Notes: generated from the sequence alone by a model not told the origin. Counted from the first letter of the stretch, positions 1 to 14,600 are shown. The stretch: DNA of 64,000 bases from Trissonchulus latispiculum (GCA_030248195.1 JASAND010019988.1:1-64000), one strand, 5' to 3'. Made by a program: numbers and translations.

Positions 1-3000
1 ATTACGTATTGCTCGAATAAGCTACGACAATTTATATGGAGTGTTTTTCTTTGAGCGCCTTAATTAAATTAAAACGTTCCAAATTAAGTTACAACTTAAA
101 TTGGAGTGATGCCGGCGTAAAAATAAAGAAATTACGATTTATATCGTTCAAAATTTTTCCTTTGACTGAATGAGTCAGTGAGGATAAATTAAATACTTTT
201 ATCATTTATGAATGTTACCAACAGCTACGATATGGTACCAAAAACTCCAAAAATTGTGAACTGCAGTAAAAGTTTTTCTCGAAAACTGCTACACTAACCA
301 ACTAATCAACTACGTAATCAATCACTTTTATGCAAAGCGGGGGTAACTTCCATTTTTGACCCCCTTGCCTCCCCCAAGAATTTTCGACATACCAACCAAC
401 TATAGGCTGCCCACACTAACCCCTTTTTTTGAAGCAAAAATGTTAGCTAAATACTGCCCCAAAAATGGTCATTTTTGGAAAACTTTATCTCAAATTTTGA
501 CGTGAAATCGCTTTAAAACCGCGTATAAACGCCTAAAACTATCAAAACAAGCCTTGTTTTTGTCGAAGAAAATTGCCAGATGTTGAGCAATTTGTAATTT
601 TAGGCATAGGTGTAACGGGGATTTGGGTTGGGGGGCCCCCTCCCCTCCCCCCAACCTCCCCCCCAAAAGGAAACTATGCCTATGCCCATGGCTACATGTT
701 TAGAGTACGTAACCTTGGATAATATATATATCATCTAAAAACGTGTTTTCAGATATTTTGAAAAATTGTCTAGATTTGTAAAATATATATATATCTGAAA
801 AATGTCTGGAAAAAAGTCTGGAAAATGGCTGGAAAAAGTGTGGAAAATGTCTAGAAAAAACCTGGAAAACGGCTGGAAAGTCTGGAAAATGGTTGGAAAA
901 AGTATAGAAAATGTCTGGAAAAAACCTGGAAAATGGCTGGAAAGTTTGGACAATGGCTGGAAAAAGTCTGGAAAATGTCTGGAAAAAACCTGGAAAAAGT
1001 CTGGAAAATATCTGGAGAAAACCCAGAAAAAGTCTGGAAAAATTCTAGAAAAATCTGGAAAATGTCTGGAAAAAATCTGGAAAATGACGTTTCCAGACTT
1101 TTTCCAGAGATTTTCCAGACTTTTTCCAGACATTTTCCAGATCCAAAATATGCCTTGAAAATATCTGGAAAATCTCTGGAAAAATTTTTCCAGGTATTTT
1201 CCAGACTTTTTCCAAACAACAGAAAAAATCTGAAAAATTTTAGAGTTAAAAAATTTTTCCAGAATTTTTCCGAAAAAAGTTTTCCTGGGGGGGGGGGGCA
1301 GGGGGGGGCGCACACGAATGGGGGGCGGGGGGGGCGCCGCCCCCCCCCCGAAACTCGATGTAAGGAAAATGTTTATTGTCCGCGCGCGTGGACGTAAAAT
1401 TCAAAAAATTTTCGCGCCTTCGTCGCGAAATTTACCTGCACTGTTTACATTTACCCGTATTTCAGGAGTTTTAAACCTTTCAATAGCAACTTTTTAAACT
1501 TTTCCAAAAATTTTCGCTCCTTCGGCGCGAAATTTTTTTTCTATTTTTGCTGAATTTACGCTTATTTTTGCATCTTAAACGTTGTGGTCCACAATTTTTC
1601 AACTCTGGGGGGCGACGCCCCGAGACCCCCCCAATTTTTCTGAGGTCCGCCCCCCCTGAAAAAAGTTCCTATGTGCGGCACTGTGTGGGGGAGGGGTAGA
1701 AAAATTTTTTAGGGGGGAGGGTCTGCGAGCCCTCCATTTGGGGGGAGGGGTCCCCCCTACCACATCTAACGATGATGCGAGCGTTGTTTTGACGGTAAAG
1801 GTTAAGATACAGGAATTTTGCGTTTTAGGCCGTTTTTGGATTTGCAGAGGTCCGAATTTTGGGGGTGTTCGGTGGAACACCCCATCACATTTCGTTGTCG
1901 TCTTCGCAAAATTTACCTACACCCAACCAAAATTTCCGGTGAAACTTCCGAATTTTTCGACCCCCCCCCCTCCATAGGTGTGTCAGGGACCCCCCAACAA
2001 CCCCCCACTTTACACCAATGCCTCCCCTCCCATCACATTTCGCGAAGTCCAAAGTTTTGGCTTCAAGTGGTTGTTATTGCGAGAAATACACGTTGTTAAC
2101 ATAGTTTCACCGGAAATTTGGGCGAGGGGGGAATTTTGAAAATTAGTTGGGCAGCCCGCGACGCGAAATGTGATGGGGATACCCCACCCCTTCCCCCGAA
2201 AATTGGGACCTCAGAAATCAAAAAATGGCCTAAAATCATAGGTGTAATTGGGGGGAGGTTTGGGGGGGGGTAAACCCCCCCCCCCCCCGCCATTTTTCCA
2301 AACCACCCCCAAAAATTTTTGGGGGCCCCCGGCCCCCCCCCAACTGGGGGGGGGGGGTAGTCGCGCCGAAGGCGCGAAAAATTGGCCAAAAATCGGGTAT
2401 TTTTAGAGTAAATTTTGCAAAATTTTTCAAAAATGTTCAAATTTTTGGCTTAAAGTGCTCATTAGTGCGTGAAATATATACTCGTTTTCAACAGTTTTAT
2501 GGACTTTCTGACTCAATATTGACCTTATCTTGTAGTTAGAAACTTGAAGGCAACCAAGTTTTCGAGTTTAAAACCCCTGTCTAATGTTAAAATTAGTTAA
2601 TGGTTGGATGTTTTTTCGCATTAGCAATGGCTGAAAATGCGATTTTTGGCATAAAAATAGGAAAAAATTTTGGGGGGTCTTGGGGGGGTTTGGGGGAGGT
2701 CTAAAAAGGGGGCCCGCCCCCAAATTTTGGGGGAGGGAGGGGGCCCCCCAACCCAAATCCCCGTTACACCTATGCCTAAAATTACAAAATTGTCTGTATC
2801 TTAGCATTTTCTTCGACAAAAACAAGGCTTGTTTTGATAGTTTTAGGCGTTTATACGCGGTTTTAAAGCGATTTCACGTCAAAATTTGAGAAAAAGTTTT
2901 CCAAAAATGACCATTTTTTGGGGCAGTATTTAGCTAACTTTTTTGCTTCAAAAAAGGGGGGGTTGGGTGTGGGCAGCCTATAGTTGAGTTTGAGTATGTC

Positions 3001-3400
3001 GAAAATTCTTGGGGGGAGGCAAAGGGGGTCAAAAATGGGGGGAGTACCCCCCTCCTGGGGCCCTTTGCATAAAAGTGATTGATTACGTAGTTGATTAGTT
3101 GGTTAGTGTAGCAGTTTTTCGAGAAAAACTTTTACTGCAGTTCACAATTTTTGGAGTTTTTGGTACCATATCGTAGCTGTTAAAGTGCTTTATTCATAAA
3201 TGATAAAAGTATTTAATTTATCCTCACTGACTCATTCAGTCAAAGGAAAATTTTGAACGATATAAATCGTAATTTCTTTATTTTTACGCCGGCATCACTC
3301 CAATTTAAGTTGTAACTTAATTTAGACGTTTTATTTAATTAGAGCGCTCAAAGCGCTTCCAAATGACATATAAATTGTCGTAGCCCATTCGTATCTTTTA
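1..3400. mobile_element. Large foldback element with ~660-bp inverted arms
   Basis: Positions ~1-660 pair with ~2715-3400 in inverted orientation. Examples are CTACGACAATTTATAT near 23 against ATATAAATTGTCGTAG near 3368, and TTTTGGTACCATATCG read from 3159 against its complement near 226. The arms contain no coding potential. The centre holds a CTGGAAA array and G/C runs. The left end may continue outside the window. The class (foldback or long-TIR DNA element) is inferred. Confidence 0.85.
795..1290. repeat. CTGGAAA simple array that switches strand near 1085
   Basis: Up to about 1084 the + strand repeats (T)CTGGAAAA. After AAAATGACG the unit is inverted (TTTTCCAGA). The whole is thus a hairpin-prone array inside the foldback. 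The long open frames here, in several frames on both strands, follow from the repeat period. Confidence 0.9.
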
Positions 3401-3461
3401 TTATTCTCGAAAAACTGCTACACTAATCAACTAATCACTGATCAACTAATCACTTTTATGC

Positions 3462-3894
3462 AACGGGCCCCTGGGGCCCGTTGTATTATATATATACTAA
3501 TAAATTATTAGTGATTCGTTGATAAGTGCAGCAGTATTAATGAGCAAAGCTATTAATTGAGCCAATAAATTTTGGTGTTTTCGGTATTACTTTGTAGAAA
3601 ATGAAGTGATTAATTCCTAAAACTTTCTATAATTTTCTTCAACTCAATAGTTTTGTTTGATCATAAATATCAGAGAAAACGCGATTTTTGTAGCTTATTC
3701 CTTTGGCTTATTTTAATTTTACACCAATTTAGAATACATAGTTCGTTAGAGCATCTCAAAAGCTACAAAGCGACAGATTAAATATTCCTCAGGCTCTTCC
3801 GCAACGTTAGCTATTTTCAATCAAACACTAATCAACTAATCACTAATAATTTATTAGTATATAATACCTTTTATGCAACGGGCCCCTGGTGAAA
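3462..3894. mobile_element. ~430-bp MITE with ~60-bp terminal inverted repeats
   Basis: GGGGCCCGTTG…ACTAATAAATTATTAGTGAT at 3474-3520 is repeated inverted at 3830-3894 (ATCACTAATAATTTATTAGT…CAACGGGCCCC). It is non-coding. The ends share ACTAATCAACTAATCAC words with the arms of the adjacent foldback. Confidence 0.8.
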
Positions 3895-5640
3895 CTATGG
3901 AGGGGGGCCCCAACCCAAAATTTCCGTTACTCCTATGGGAATTAGTTCACTGGCGTATATACTTGGCTGGGGGAGATCTTGAGATTTTGATGATTGACCC
4001 AGCCTTACAGGGTATTTTTAGGGATTTTTCTCCGGGGGGGGGGGAAAGAATTTTTTGGAAAAATGAGCCAAAAAATGGCGTATTGGTGTCTGGGGTGAAA
4101 CGTAAAAAGTTCTCAAAAATGCCAGGATTTAAGCTAAAAATAGCTATTTTCACGAAAAAATCTCCGGCGAATTTTTGAAAATTGGCCTATTTTTGGCAAA
4201 AATTTGGGCCTCCAAAAAATCCCGGGGGGGAGCAAAAATCCCGGGAGGGGGCGGTTTCGGGGGGAAGGCATTTTCGGGGGGGAGAAGGTGAATTTCTGGG
4301 GGGCCCCCGCCCCCCCCCCCGGTAAATAATATATACCTGGCTTATTTTTACTGGGGGGAGGTGGGGGACCTCCCCCCCATTCGAGGTTCCCCCCACATGA
4401 AAAGCCCCTCCCCATAAATTTCGACTTCCCCCCATAACCCCCCCGCCCGTAACCCAAAAAATTGCCAAATTTTACCATTTTTACCCTAAATTTTCGAAAA
4501 AGTTTCCGGCTTCGCCGGATTTTTAACGCAGTTTTCACTATTTTAGCGTAAAAAACACCTAAAATTAGTCATTTTTTTAGCGATTTTTGGCATTTTTTGC
4601 ACAAAAAACGTAAAAAATCAGCAAAATTTTTAAAATAATATGCCCCCCATTTTTGGTGAGCCATGGGGGGCAACTTCCCCCATAAATGGCGAGCCCCCCC
4701 CCATAAATTTTGGCCTAAAAATAAGCCAGAATACCCTGCCTGAACGAGTTTCCTTTCTGGGTCGCGGGTCGCCAAACCTTTTGATCAGATTTCCCCCAGA
4801 ATTTTTGACATACCCTTGCAACTTTCGGCTGCTCCCCCCTTCCGAACCACCTGTAGGGGTTTTTGAACACAAAAAGTTAGCTAAATTTTGCTATATATAT
4901 ATAAATGCCACTTTTTGGGCTAACTTTTGTCAAAATTAGAGTTAGATTGAATATATAGCTTTTTAAACCGATCTAAAATTCTTAAAACGTTAAAACAATC
5001 CTTAATTTTAAGAATCGAGGGCTAAAAGGCCGAAAAATATTAAAATTAAATGCAGAGTTCCGACTCCGATTTAAATTAAATGCATCAAATTGAAATACAG
5101 AGTTCCGAATTCAAAATTTGCCCCACCCCAGAGCCGAGCAGGGTATGTTTAGGGCACCAGGGTATGTCTAAAATCCTGGTGGAAATCTGGTCAAAACTGT
5201 AGGGGGATACGCCCCGGGCATATGTAGTATCACCGGGATGGGGGGCGTGGTCACTAACGTAGCCAGAAAAAAATTTCGGAGGGGGGCCAGGTCAAAAATG
5301 CTCTGAAATTTCTACCGCAACTAAACCACTGGAGGCAAATTTCAAGCAAAATTTAGGACTTTTCGGAATATTTTCGCGGAAAAGTAGCGCCGCAGGCGAA
5401 AATTTTTCGAAATATTTATTCATTGCTGCTACTCATTAAAATTTTTTCTTTTCCCTCCGATTTCGGGGGGGCATGCCCCCTCGCCCCCCCCGGCTACGCG
5501 CCTGGGCGTGGCGGTCCAATTTGTCGATGTTTTGGTTCCTTATCTATCATTCCACAAATATTCTTTTTATAGCTTATCCACCTCACAGATTAATCTGCGC
5601 ATTTGTATGTATTACTGTTAGTGGCGCTAATTATCATATA
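3895..5640. repeat. G/C-run repeat mosaic, no gene seen
   Basis: Alternating homopolymer G and C runs and AAAATTTTT-type tracts, with repeat fragments also seen at 1600-2780. The open frames here are low-complexity (Gly/Pro/Phe-rich) and unlike proteins. Confidence 0.6.
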
Positions 5641-5648
5641 ATGGAGCA

Positions 5649-8600
5649 ATGACTTGGCTCGTAAACTTTTTTCATTCGTTCCCACGCTTCAGTTTGCGCT
5701 TAGCTGATGTATCCAAGGATTTCTCTTTAGACAGCTGGGAGTATGTAGAGGTAAATGCTTTTGTATTGTTAGTTTATGACTTTCTGTGCTCTGCTGGTTT
5801 TACTTTAGGCAAAATGCGGGATTTTTTTTTGGGGGGGGGATCCCGAGCAAATCACGTGGTGTTAGTAAACAAAAAGAAATTTTTTATTACATCCACGTGA
5901 CTCACCCCGCGGCTGCCCAGCCCATTACGCCGCGTCCACATACAACAATGTATTACATCTGACATGACAATGCTGGTGCGTACAAGCGGCAAGATCACGT
6001 CAGGGTTAGTAGACAACAGATACGATGATGACGCCAGAGTTTGGTAGGCCACGGGGATGTTCAAGTACGTATATAATACGTATAGTTAGTAAAGAAAAGA
6101 TAGTTAGTATAAACTAACTGGGATTGGGAAAAGTGGGACGACAACGTGCAAAGTCCGCTCCAATGTGGATTTGTTCAAATGATTGTTGGGTGGCATAGGT
6201 GTACCTGGCTGGGAGATAGGGAGATAAAATAGATAAAAGGCTGGGGCTGGGAGAAATGCGGGGGAAATGCGTACTTTTAAATGCACAGTTAAATTTTGTT
6301 TCCGCTAACCACAAAATGCTCTAAAAAATTTCCAAATTACTTTAAATTCTAAAAATGCTCTAGCTTTCACTCGGGGGCTACCGCCCCAGACACCCGCTTT
6401 TTCTTACGTATATACTATTTGTCTGTCATGGCAACGTCCCAACGACCTTTCCTTGTTTTATCCTTCTTCACTAAAGCCACTAATTATTGAAATATTTTTT
6501 GCTTTAGGTTGTAATGTAAGTATTTATACTGTGCGTTCTTTCATCATCAAAAATAAACGGCTGGATTAAGCCAATTTCTCTTAAAGTATATATATTTCTT
6601 TACATTTTCTTCCTCTACAACGGTTCTACGCGTACAGTGCTAGCTCTTTTATTGCCGTTTGTTAATCTGTTAAAATGGTAAGAAATTGTTCATAAAAAAT
6701 TTCTTTCGTGTTCGAAATTCCAAAAAATTCTCAACTTCTCGGGGGCTCCGCCCCCAGACCATCGGCGTCGACTTTCAATCTAATTTCATTATAGATATAG
6801 GTATATTAAATGGTTGCCCGCAGGACAGGACTGAATTACACCAATACGTAATTTCAGCTCGGATTTGATTATATACATAATAAAGGAAATTGACAATCCT
6901 ATCTTGATTTTGTTCTCCACAATTTTGAGCTTGTATATATATATATTTATATATGTATAATAGGTTCACAGCATTGCAGATGTCAGAACCCGACACCTAT
7001 ATATACGCAAGGCCGCACCCAGGGCGGGGGAGCGTTCAAGGGGTCTAGACCTCCCTTTTGGGATGACAAAATGGAGAATTTTTGCTATTCCTAAGGCAAA
7101 ACAGCATTTTTTAAAACAGTTTCGCGCCTTCGGCGCGATGATTCACCTTTTGCTAGAAATAAACGTCCAATGTACTGTTTTTGGGCAAAAATGCGAAAAT
7201 TCTTCAGCTTCTGTGGCGGATGCCTCCAGACCCCCCGTTGCGTTTTACCTTGGACCCTCCTTCAAAATCCTGGGTGCGGGCCTGTATATATATATATATA
7301 TATATATACACACGTTAGTTTGTATAGTTATGCATTTGCCTAAATATCATATATATATACGTGTGCTAACCAGTTAAGATTTAAAATCGTCATCAAAACA
7401 TCAACTAAAGCGTGGGATTCCAGTTGAAGTAAAAATGCGTAGAACACAAAATTGCGGCCAAAAATGTACGTTAAAAATTCAAAATATATAAGCAATTTTT
7501 TAGAAATGCACACATTTTTTCCAAAATGCACACTTAAATTCACAAAAAAATGCACACTTGTCCGACACCAAAAAACCCTGCCGCCCTCATTTTGATAGTT
7601 TTTACAATGAAGTACGTATAATGTTTTCTGAGTTTTTCCGACAATTCCACACCATTTACAACCTTTTCCGTGGGTCATAGTGGGTGGGAGTATGTTAAAT
7701 CTGACGAAATTGTATTTGGGTTTTTTGAAAGCATCGGAAAAAATGGAAAATATGTGGGACATGTTCTGAAAGTTAATTTATAAATTCAGAACATTAAGAA
7801 ACTATCAGTAACAGTGTTTAATGAGGTAAGAATACGATATTCATAAATTTGAGCTAATTTTGGGAGTTAACATTTTTTGCCTTGGAATGTGAAAATGGTT
7901 GCGTAGTTCTGGTAGAGTTAATAATTCCATACCTAACAGTGGACTGTTCAACCAAAACTGTTAAAATATCTTGAATTGTTTAATTTACGAAGTGCGTTAC
8001 CTACGAAAATCACAGACCAGGTCTAGTAGAACCGCCAAGGTATACAGAAGTCACCTGTCCTTTGCTTTACAGCATCACCTGCTGAAAATATTTGATTCCT
8101 TTCCTGTAATCAATATATACTGGAACTTTTCTAAGCGCTTGTGTAATTGCATTATATACCCCTGTGAGGCTACTAAATATCGTAAAAACTGCTTTTGCGC
8201 ATGCAAAAACATGACATAACGCAACTTTTAGCACATTTGTGTAATTTTGGAGTGACCGGAAAAATGGAAAAAAGGTTTTTTCCGGCAATCTTTTTTCCGG
8301 GGAAAAGCCAACCCTAGTACGAGGCATCGTGAACAAACAAAAATTGTTTGGACGATTTATTGATGGATTGTGCTATGTTAGTTTTTGTTTGCAGGCCTTG
8401 CTTATTTGGGGAGGCTTTCTGGTGCTGCTTGCGCTTTTGTTGCTCATTATAATCTTTGTGGTTTGGTGCTGTGTCTGTTGCCGAAAGCGCAGGACTCCCA
8501 CTCTTAAACGAGCACGTCAAACTGGACATTTGTCAAACCTATTGATTCTCCTGAATTTATCATGCTGGTAAGATTATTGCTGTCCAGTTTATTTTTAGTG

Positions 8601-11600
8601 GCTTGTACCTTGGATCAACATTTTCGTGAGTTTCTACCTTAGACCTAAATCAGTACAGTTTGGGGCAATAGTAACGTGATAAAGCTAATAAACTAAAATA
8701 TACAGGTGTTCTTTGTTCCAAAGATTCAGCCTTTATCTTTCGGAGAAATTTCCAATATTCCGTTGTGATTTCTCAAAGATTAAAGAGGTTTGACTAAAAA
8801 ATACGGGTAAGACGGGATGTTTTGCAATAAATTGTGGTGCGAAAATCAACTTTTTCTTTCATTTTTGCCAACTTTTGGCCAATTATTTTATCCCTCTTAT
8901 CAATAACGGCGGTAGGACTTTGTACATTGTCCAGGCTGGGGTGGGAGGGGCGTTGAAGGGTATATGTATTTAAGCAATTAAACGCCGTTAATGTTAGACA
9001 GCTCCTGCAAGAAGGGAAATTCTTGTCAACAGATGAAATGGCGCAAATCAAACATAAAATTGAGATTTGTACGTATATTTGTTGCTATTTTGAATTTTTT
9101 GTCCTTTTCTAGTATGTGCATCGGTGTGTCATTATTTGGAAATGAGCGGATCCATCAGGGGATGGCCACCCTCACGGATTCCATTGACGATCTGAGCCAT
9201 GATAGTGAATATGCTTTAAACCAGGTATATATGTACCTATTTATGGTATCATTTTTGCCTGTACAAAATTATTGACATATAAAATTTGGACCTTGTTCAT
9301 GCGACAGGCTCTACTCCTCTTTTTGTGAAGACTGCACAGGATTTTGTTTACAATATATATTTGCCAAGTTTGATGTTTTAGTTGCAAATTATGAATCACA
9401 CTTTGGAAGTGAACGTAACTACCAATGTGGGAGAACTGAAGTCTTTGGCGTTGCAGATTTTCACTAAGCATGAGCACGATGAGGTGAGTTATAGGGGTGG
9501 GCTTGTTCTTGAAAAGGCCCAAAAGCTTCTGATTCAGCATAGCAGGCAAATTTGTAGATGTTAAAACAGTTGTACGTGTGGATACATTAACAGATGAGTA
9601 TTTCTAGGATCTATTTGCTGGTGTAATGAGAGGGTAGTTGTTTTGCTAAAAAGTGCCAAAAACTGCTACTAACCTATGAAAGTAGCAAAATTGCTAAAAA
9701 TTTCTTGAATCTAGATTGGCTAAAATAGACATTTTAGGTAAAAACTACGAAGCCAGGAATTGTTTGTCAAAAATAATTTTCATACTTTCCGCAAATATTT
9801 AGACACCGACCGGTGGTGAGAGCCCAGGTATGCTATGCTATGTTATGTTGTGGAGGGGAGGAAAGTTATGCCCTCTCCTCATTGCTTTGGAAATACATTG
9901 AGTAGTTCTTATACGTAATGCTTATGAATGTGTGTTTGGGGGTTCCAGCTTTTTGGTCGTGTTATGCGACTGCTACTCACGTGTGAGTCCAATACGGATG
10001 TGTCGCTGGATATTGTCTCCAATTTGACAGAGGTGGCGGTGGATTTGAACGAGTTTCATTCCTGGTCTCCCTGGACTGAATGGGCGGATACTGAAAGGTG
10101 ACAGATATAATACTCTTAAAGGCTCTTAAACTTAAAAGTTAATATATTTTAATCTTAAGGGGTTTTAGCCACACCTGGGCAATGGGGGGGTGGACGGGGG
10201 GTGGCCACCCCAGGTCTCACATACGCACTGAAATGATACCTATATGATTTCTTGGTAGAATTGACGCACCAAAATGATACCTACATTAGTTTTTGAAGAT
10301 TTGGACTCTTAGCCAATGTGACTTATTTACGAATCTGTTTCCACGAAATAGATTGTCCATCTCCACACAGTTTTGACTTGTCAACACACCAAATTTGTTA
10401 GCATGCAAGCACGCACCCAATTTAGCTTACCGACGCACCGGATTCGACCTCTGACGCACCGAATTTGGCTTACCTACGCACCGGATTCGGCCTCTGACGC
10501 ACCGAATTTGTCCTACCGACGCACCGGATTCGACCTCTGTCGCACCGGATTCGGCCTCTGACGCAGAGAATTTGGCTTACACACGCACCGGATTCGGCCT
10601 CTGACGCACCGAATTTGTCCTACCGCGCACCGGATTCGACCTCTGTCGCACCGAATTTGGCCTACCGACGCACCGGATTCGTTCTCTGACGCACCGAATT
10701 TGTCCTACCGACGCACCGGATTCGACCTCTGACGCACCGAATTTGGCTTACACACGCACTGGATTCGGCCTCTGACGCACCGAATTTGGCTAACCTACGC
10801 ACCGGATTCGGCCTCTGACGCACCGAATTTGGCTTACACACGCAGCGGATTCGGCCTCTGACGCACCGAATTAGGCTTACATACGCACCGGATTTGGACT
10901 TTTGGGTTTTTGTGTCATGTTTGTTAAAGAAAATAAAAGTTTGTTAGTAAATGTTAAAAAATATTTCTTAAAGTGCTCTGAAAAAATAGGTTTCAAACTT
11001 TTCATATTTCAAAAAGATTTAGCTTTTAGCTGGGGGCTACCGTCCCCAGATCCCACGTTGTTCCCATGGTTTTCAATCATGTTTTTACTTCAGGGGGTCC
11101 TTCATGTAGCACTTGTTTTCCGTATGACGCAAATGAAAATCGCCCTGACGCAAGCCTGACACAGTTAGATTTAAGCTTAAACCAGAACATTGTGCAGAAG
11201 TTGCTGGACAAATTGTTTCAAACGTGATATTTTTAAAATTTTTATACTGGAGGCTACGCCTCTACACTCTGTCCGCCTGTTTGTATTCTTACTCATTGCC
11301 GATTCCTACGATAGCTGACAAGCTAACATTTTACACGAGTAAAGGCAGATGCAGCAGAAGCGTGCCAGCCTTGCAGATTTAGCCACTGCAAAAATTGAAA
11401 ATATACAACATGTTCGCTATAGGCAAATATGTAACAAAAACTGGTCATACTTTACCTCATTAATTGATCTCGGAAATGCTCTAAATTAATTCCTTGGAGG
11501 AGTCTCAACTGCAAAAATTCTTCAACTTCTGGGGGACACCGCCCCCCAGACCCCCCGTAGTTACTTTCGTGAGTTTAATGCTTGGTGTCCGTAACTTTAG

Positions 11601-14600
11601 GTTCAATAATTAAATGACCACAGCGTACCGTGACCAGACAATCGACTATCCAGAGTGTTATGTTTCTCTTCAAATAAAAGCTTGTAGTCTTAAATTACGC
11701 ACCAAAACATACAATACCTATTTCGAGGAAAACGCACCGGATTTCCACCCCCCGTCCGAGAAAAAGTCTGCCCAGGTATGGTTTTAGCTGATTTTTTGAA
11801 ATTGAGGATTATAAATTTTTGTGGTTTGTTGGAGACCGCAACGCATGTTCTTTCAAAGTTGAAATTCAGTTTTACTTTAATTTATGTTTTTAGATGGTCG
11901 ACATCATTGATACTGTTATGTGCAATACTGGCTGTGATGTGTCTTGGCTTGGTATCATTTTGTCGCAGATCATTGTCAACTGGCATCTTGTAAGAACTAG
12001 TCTACTTTTTATACAATTAACCGTCCCTAAGTTGTTAATCTTCTGTACCATACTTAGCGTGCCAAAACGATGAAGGTTTGGGATTTGAGTAAACTGATGA
12101 CTGGTAAATTTTTGTGTACAAGGTGACAAAACGTTATCAAATTTCTTTCGTGCTGTCATATTGATGCTTGTGTGTATGCTTAGGTTTGGTACGGCAGGCG
12201 TTTTGGCGTTACTGGTTATGTTTGCGTTTGCTGGATCATACCTGGTTGCCTGTTTGGTAAGATTGCAGAAATGTTAACTATACGTACGTATGTTTCGAGT
12301 TATGGTATTCCCTTTTCCAGCGAGGAGTTACCGTTATTTCCTGCCCCAAAATATTTCGTTGGACTCAACCGGAAGGTAGAGGAAACTGTTTAAAGATTTG
12401 AAGTTTGAAAGATTTAAATTTAAATTCATCCTATGAAATTACGAGATTTGTAATCCGTTGCTGGCTACGGCGACTTCATGTACTAGCAATTTTGAAACTC
12501 AGGCTTGCTTCCGTATACCTTGCAAAAGTTTGAAGCTTTTCCTCTTCTTTGTACTTCCCAAATGAAAAATTTCACTTTTTCTTTGTTAAGGAGGGTATCG
12601 GGCCAGCATTAAAAAGCAAAGAAAAATAAGGCTCGACGTTAACTGACCCGGAACACAGGAAAGGGAGAGTGGTGTGGGTTAGTGGTGCTCCTTTATGCAC
12701 TGGTATTCTTTTTTGACCGGTTGTTGGGTAGAGTTTCCTTTCCTTGAGGTCGACTATTTTTAAAAATTAAATTAGCTCAGAATATCTCGTTTACGTATAC
12801 GTACTTTTGAGCTTTTGCATGATTTATGTTTTTTTGCAGATGGCAAGCGACATCTGTTCCAATCCTGAGCACTTTCTGGATACTCAATTGCGCAACAACG
12901 ACACTCGCATTGTTGTTCATTATTACTTTGTTTGTGCTAAACACTCCAAAGAAACAGATCCTCTTGAGGAGGTAAGGGACTTTATTTTGTGGATCTCTCA
13001 TTCTCAAATGACTGTTTTAGAAATTTTAAGAGGATTTGAAAGCTACGTGCATGTCTGATTTTTTGTGTTGTAAATTAACACTTTTCATATTGATTTTTGT
13101 AAAGTTGCACTGTAGCTTGAAAATGCAATACTATGTTTAGCGTGAAAAGTATTTGCGATCTTTGACTGGAGTGACCCAGTCTGCCATTGTGGAGGTTGGA
13201 ACGATTTTGAAGAATGTGTCTGCTCCTTCGGCAACTCAAGTACGCTTTAGTTTAAGGATAAGTACAATATGACAATGTCAATTGACGTATAACTAATGTA
13301 CAAAGGCGTATTGCTGTACTGCGTAGATTTGCGTTTGAGACACGTCCGTTGGTCTGTACTACGGGACAAACTTAATGTTGCTGTGTTACCGCCTCGTATA
13401 AGTGGTTCGCACAGCGCAAAAATAAGTCTAAAGTCTGACACAATAATTTGTGTAAAAAATTGTGATGACTTATAATAATGCATTTAATATTCATCCTAGA
13501 TCCATAACATTGTTATTTTCGGAATCGTCATCAGAGAGGAAAATTTTTATAGAATGCAAGCTAAAAATATCTTTCTTCAGGAAAATTTCCCATCCAAAAA
13601 CACGCAGAATGACGTAAAAACGAAAAAACCGGTTAAGCTTTGAGTTTTTATTAGCATTTTTTGATTTTCAAAATCCGTTGATCTTTGCCGCTTTTCCAGC
13701 TTTGACAAGCTACTGCTCGCTCAGTACTTGATAGAAATTTTTTCGTTTCCGTTTTTGGAGCCGCTTTAGCATTTCTGTCAAGTATTTACTGAGCGAACAG
13801 TAGCTTGCCAAAGTTGGAAGAGCGGCGAAGATCAAAGGATTTTGAAAATCGAAAAATGCTAATAAAAAATTCAAGCCTTAACAGACTTTCTTCGTTCTTG
13901 CTTCATTCTGCGTGTTTTCAGATGGGAAAATTTCCCTGAAAGAAAGAAGTTTTCGGTTTAAGATGTTACATATTCCTGAGAAAAACCTCGATAAACCGAT
14001 ATTTTGAAATTTTTCAAAATTTTAAATTTGATGAAACTTTTCCTCTAATCATAACTATTCAGAAAATGTATGGTCTATATGGTAAAATAAATGATCTCCG
14101 ATGAATATTAAATGCAGTATACGTACGTACGTATGTGATCACAGTTTTCTACACACATTTTTGTGTCAGACTGTCAGTCAGTAGGTCCCACAATGAGTGG
14201 TGAGGTGAACCCTCTGCGGAATCTGCATAGCTGTGCGTACGCTTGCATAATTTATGATGACGCATTGTTCTGTTAGGTAACGAATTTGGTGGATAAGCTA
14301 AGCGATGCCTTGTCTGATAAGGTGGAGGCAAGCCTGGGAAAATTGCAGGGACTGTTGGCCTGTCACAACATGGAGCGCAGCTACGCAGCATCTGAAAAGG
14401 CCATCTGTCACACCTCATTGTACGTTTGGACTGATTTGTTTACTGATAATTTATCTCCACAGTAGTGTCCATCTCATCATAATATTATGCACGTGGTGAT
14501 CTCCACCCTAGGGCTTTTTTAGGAAAGATTGTAGAGTAGAATAGAGTTTAAATAGCTCTTTTAATAACTGTTTCAGCTCCATGTAAGTTTGACTTTCCCT

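Noticed and set aside
735..1397. Overlapping open frames on both strands, rich in Lys/Trp/Ser or Phe/Pro
   Set aside because: Created by the CTGGAAA array, which is open in several frames because of its period. Not protein-like.
11346..11490. ~47-residue ORF (MQQKRASLADLATAK…) in prominin intron
   Set aside because: No phase-2 splice sites to fit the flanking exons, and similarity to prominin loops could not be seen.
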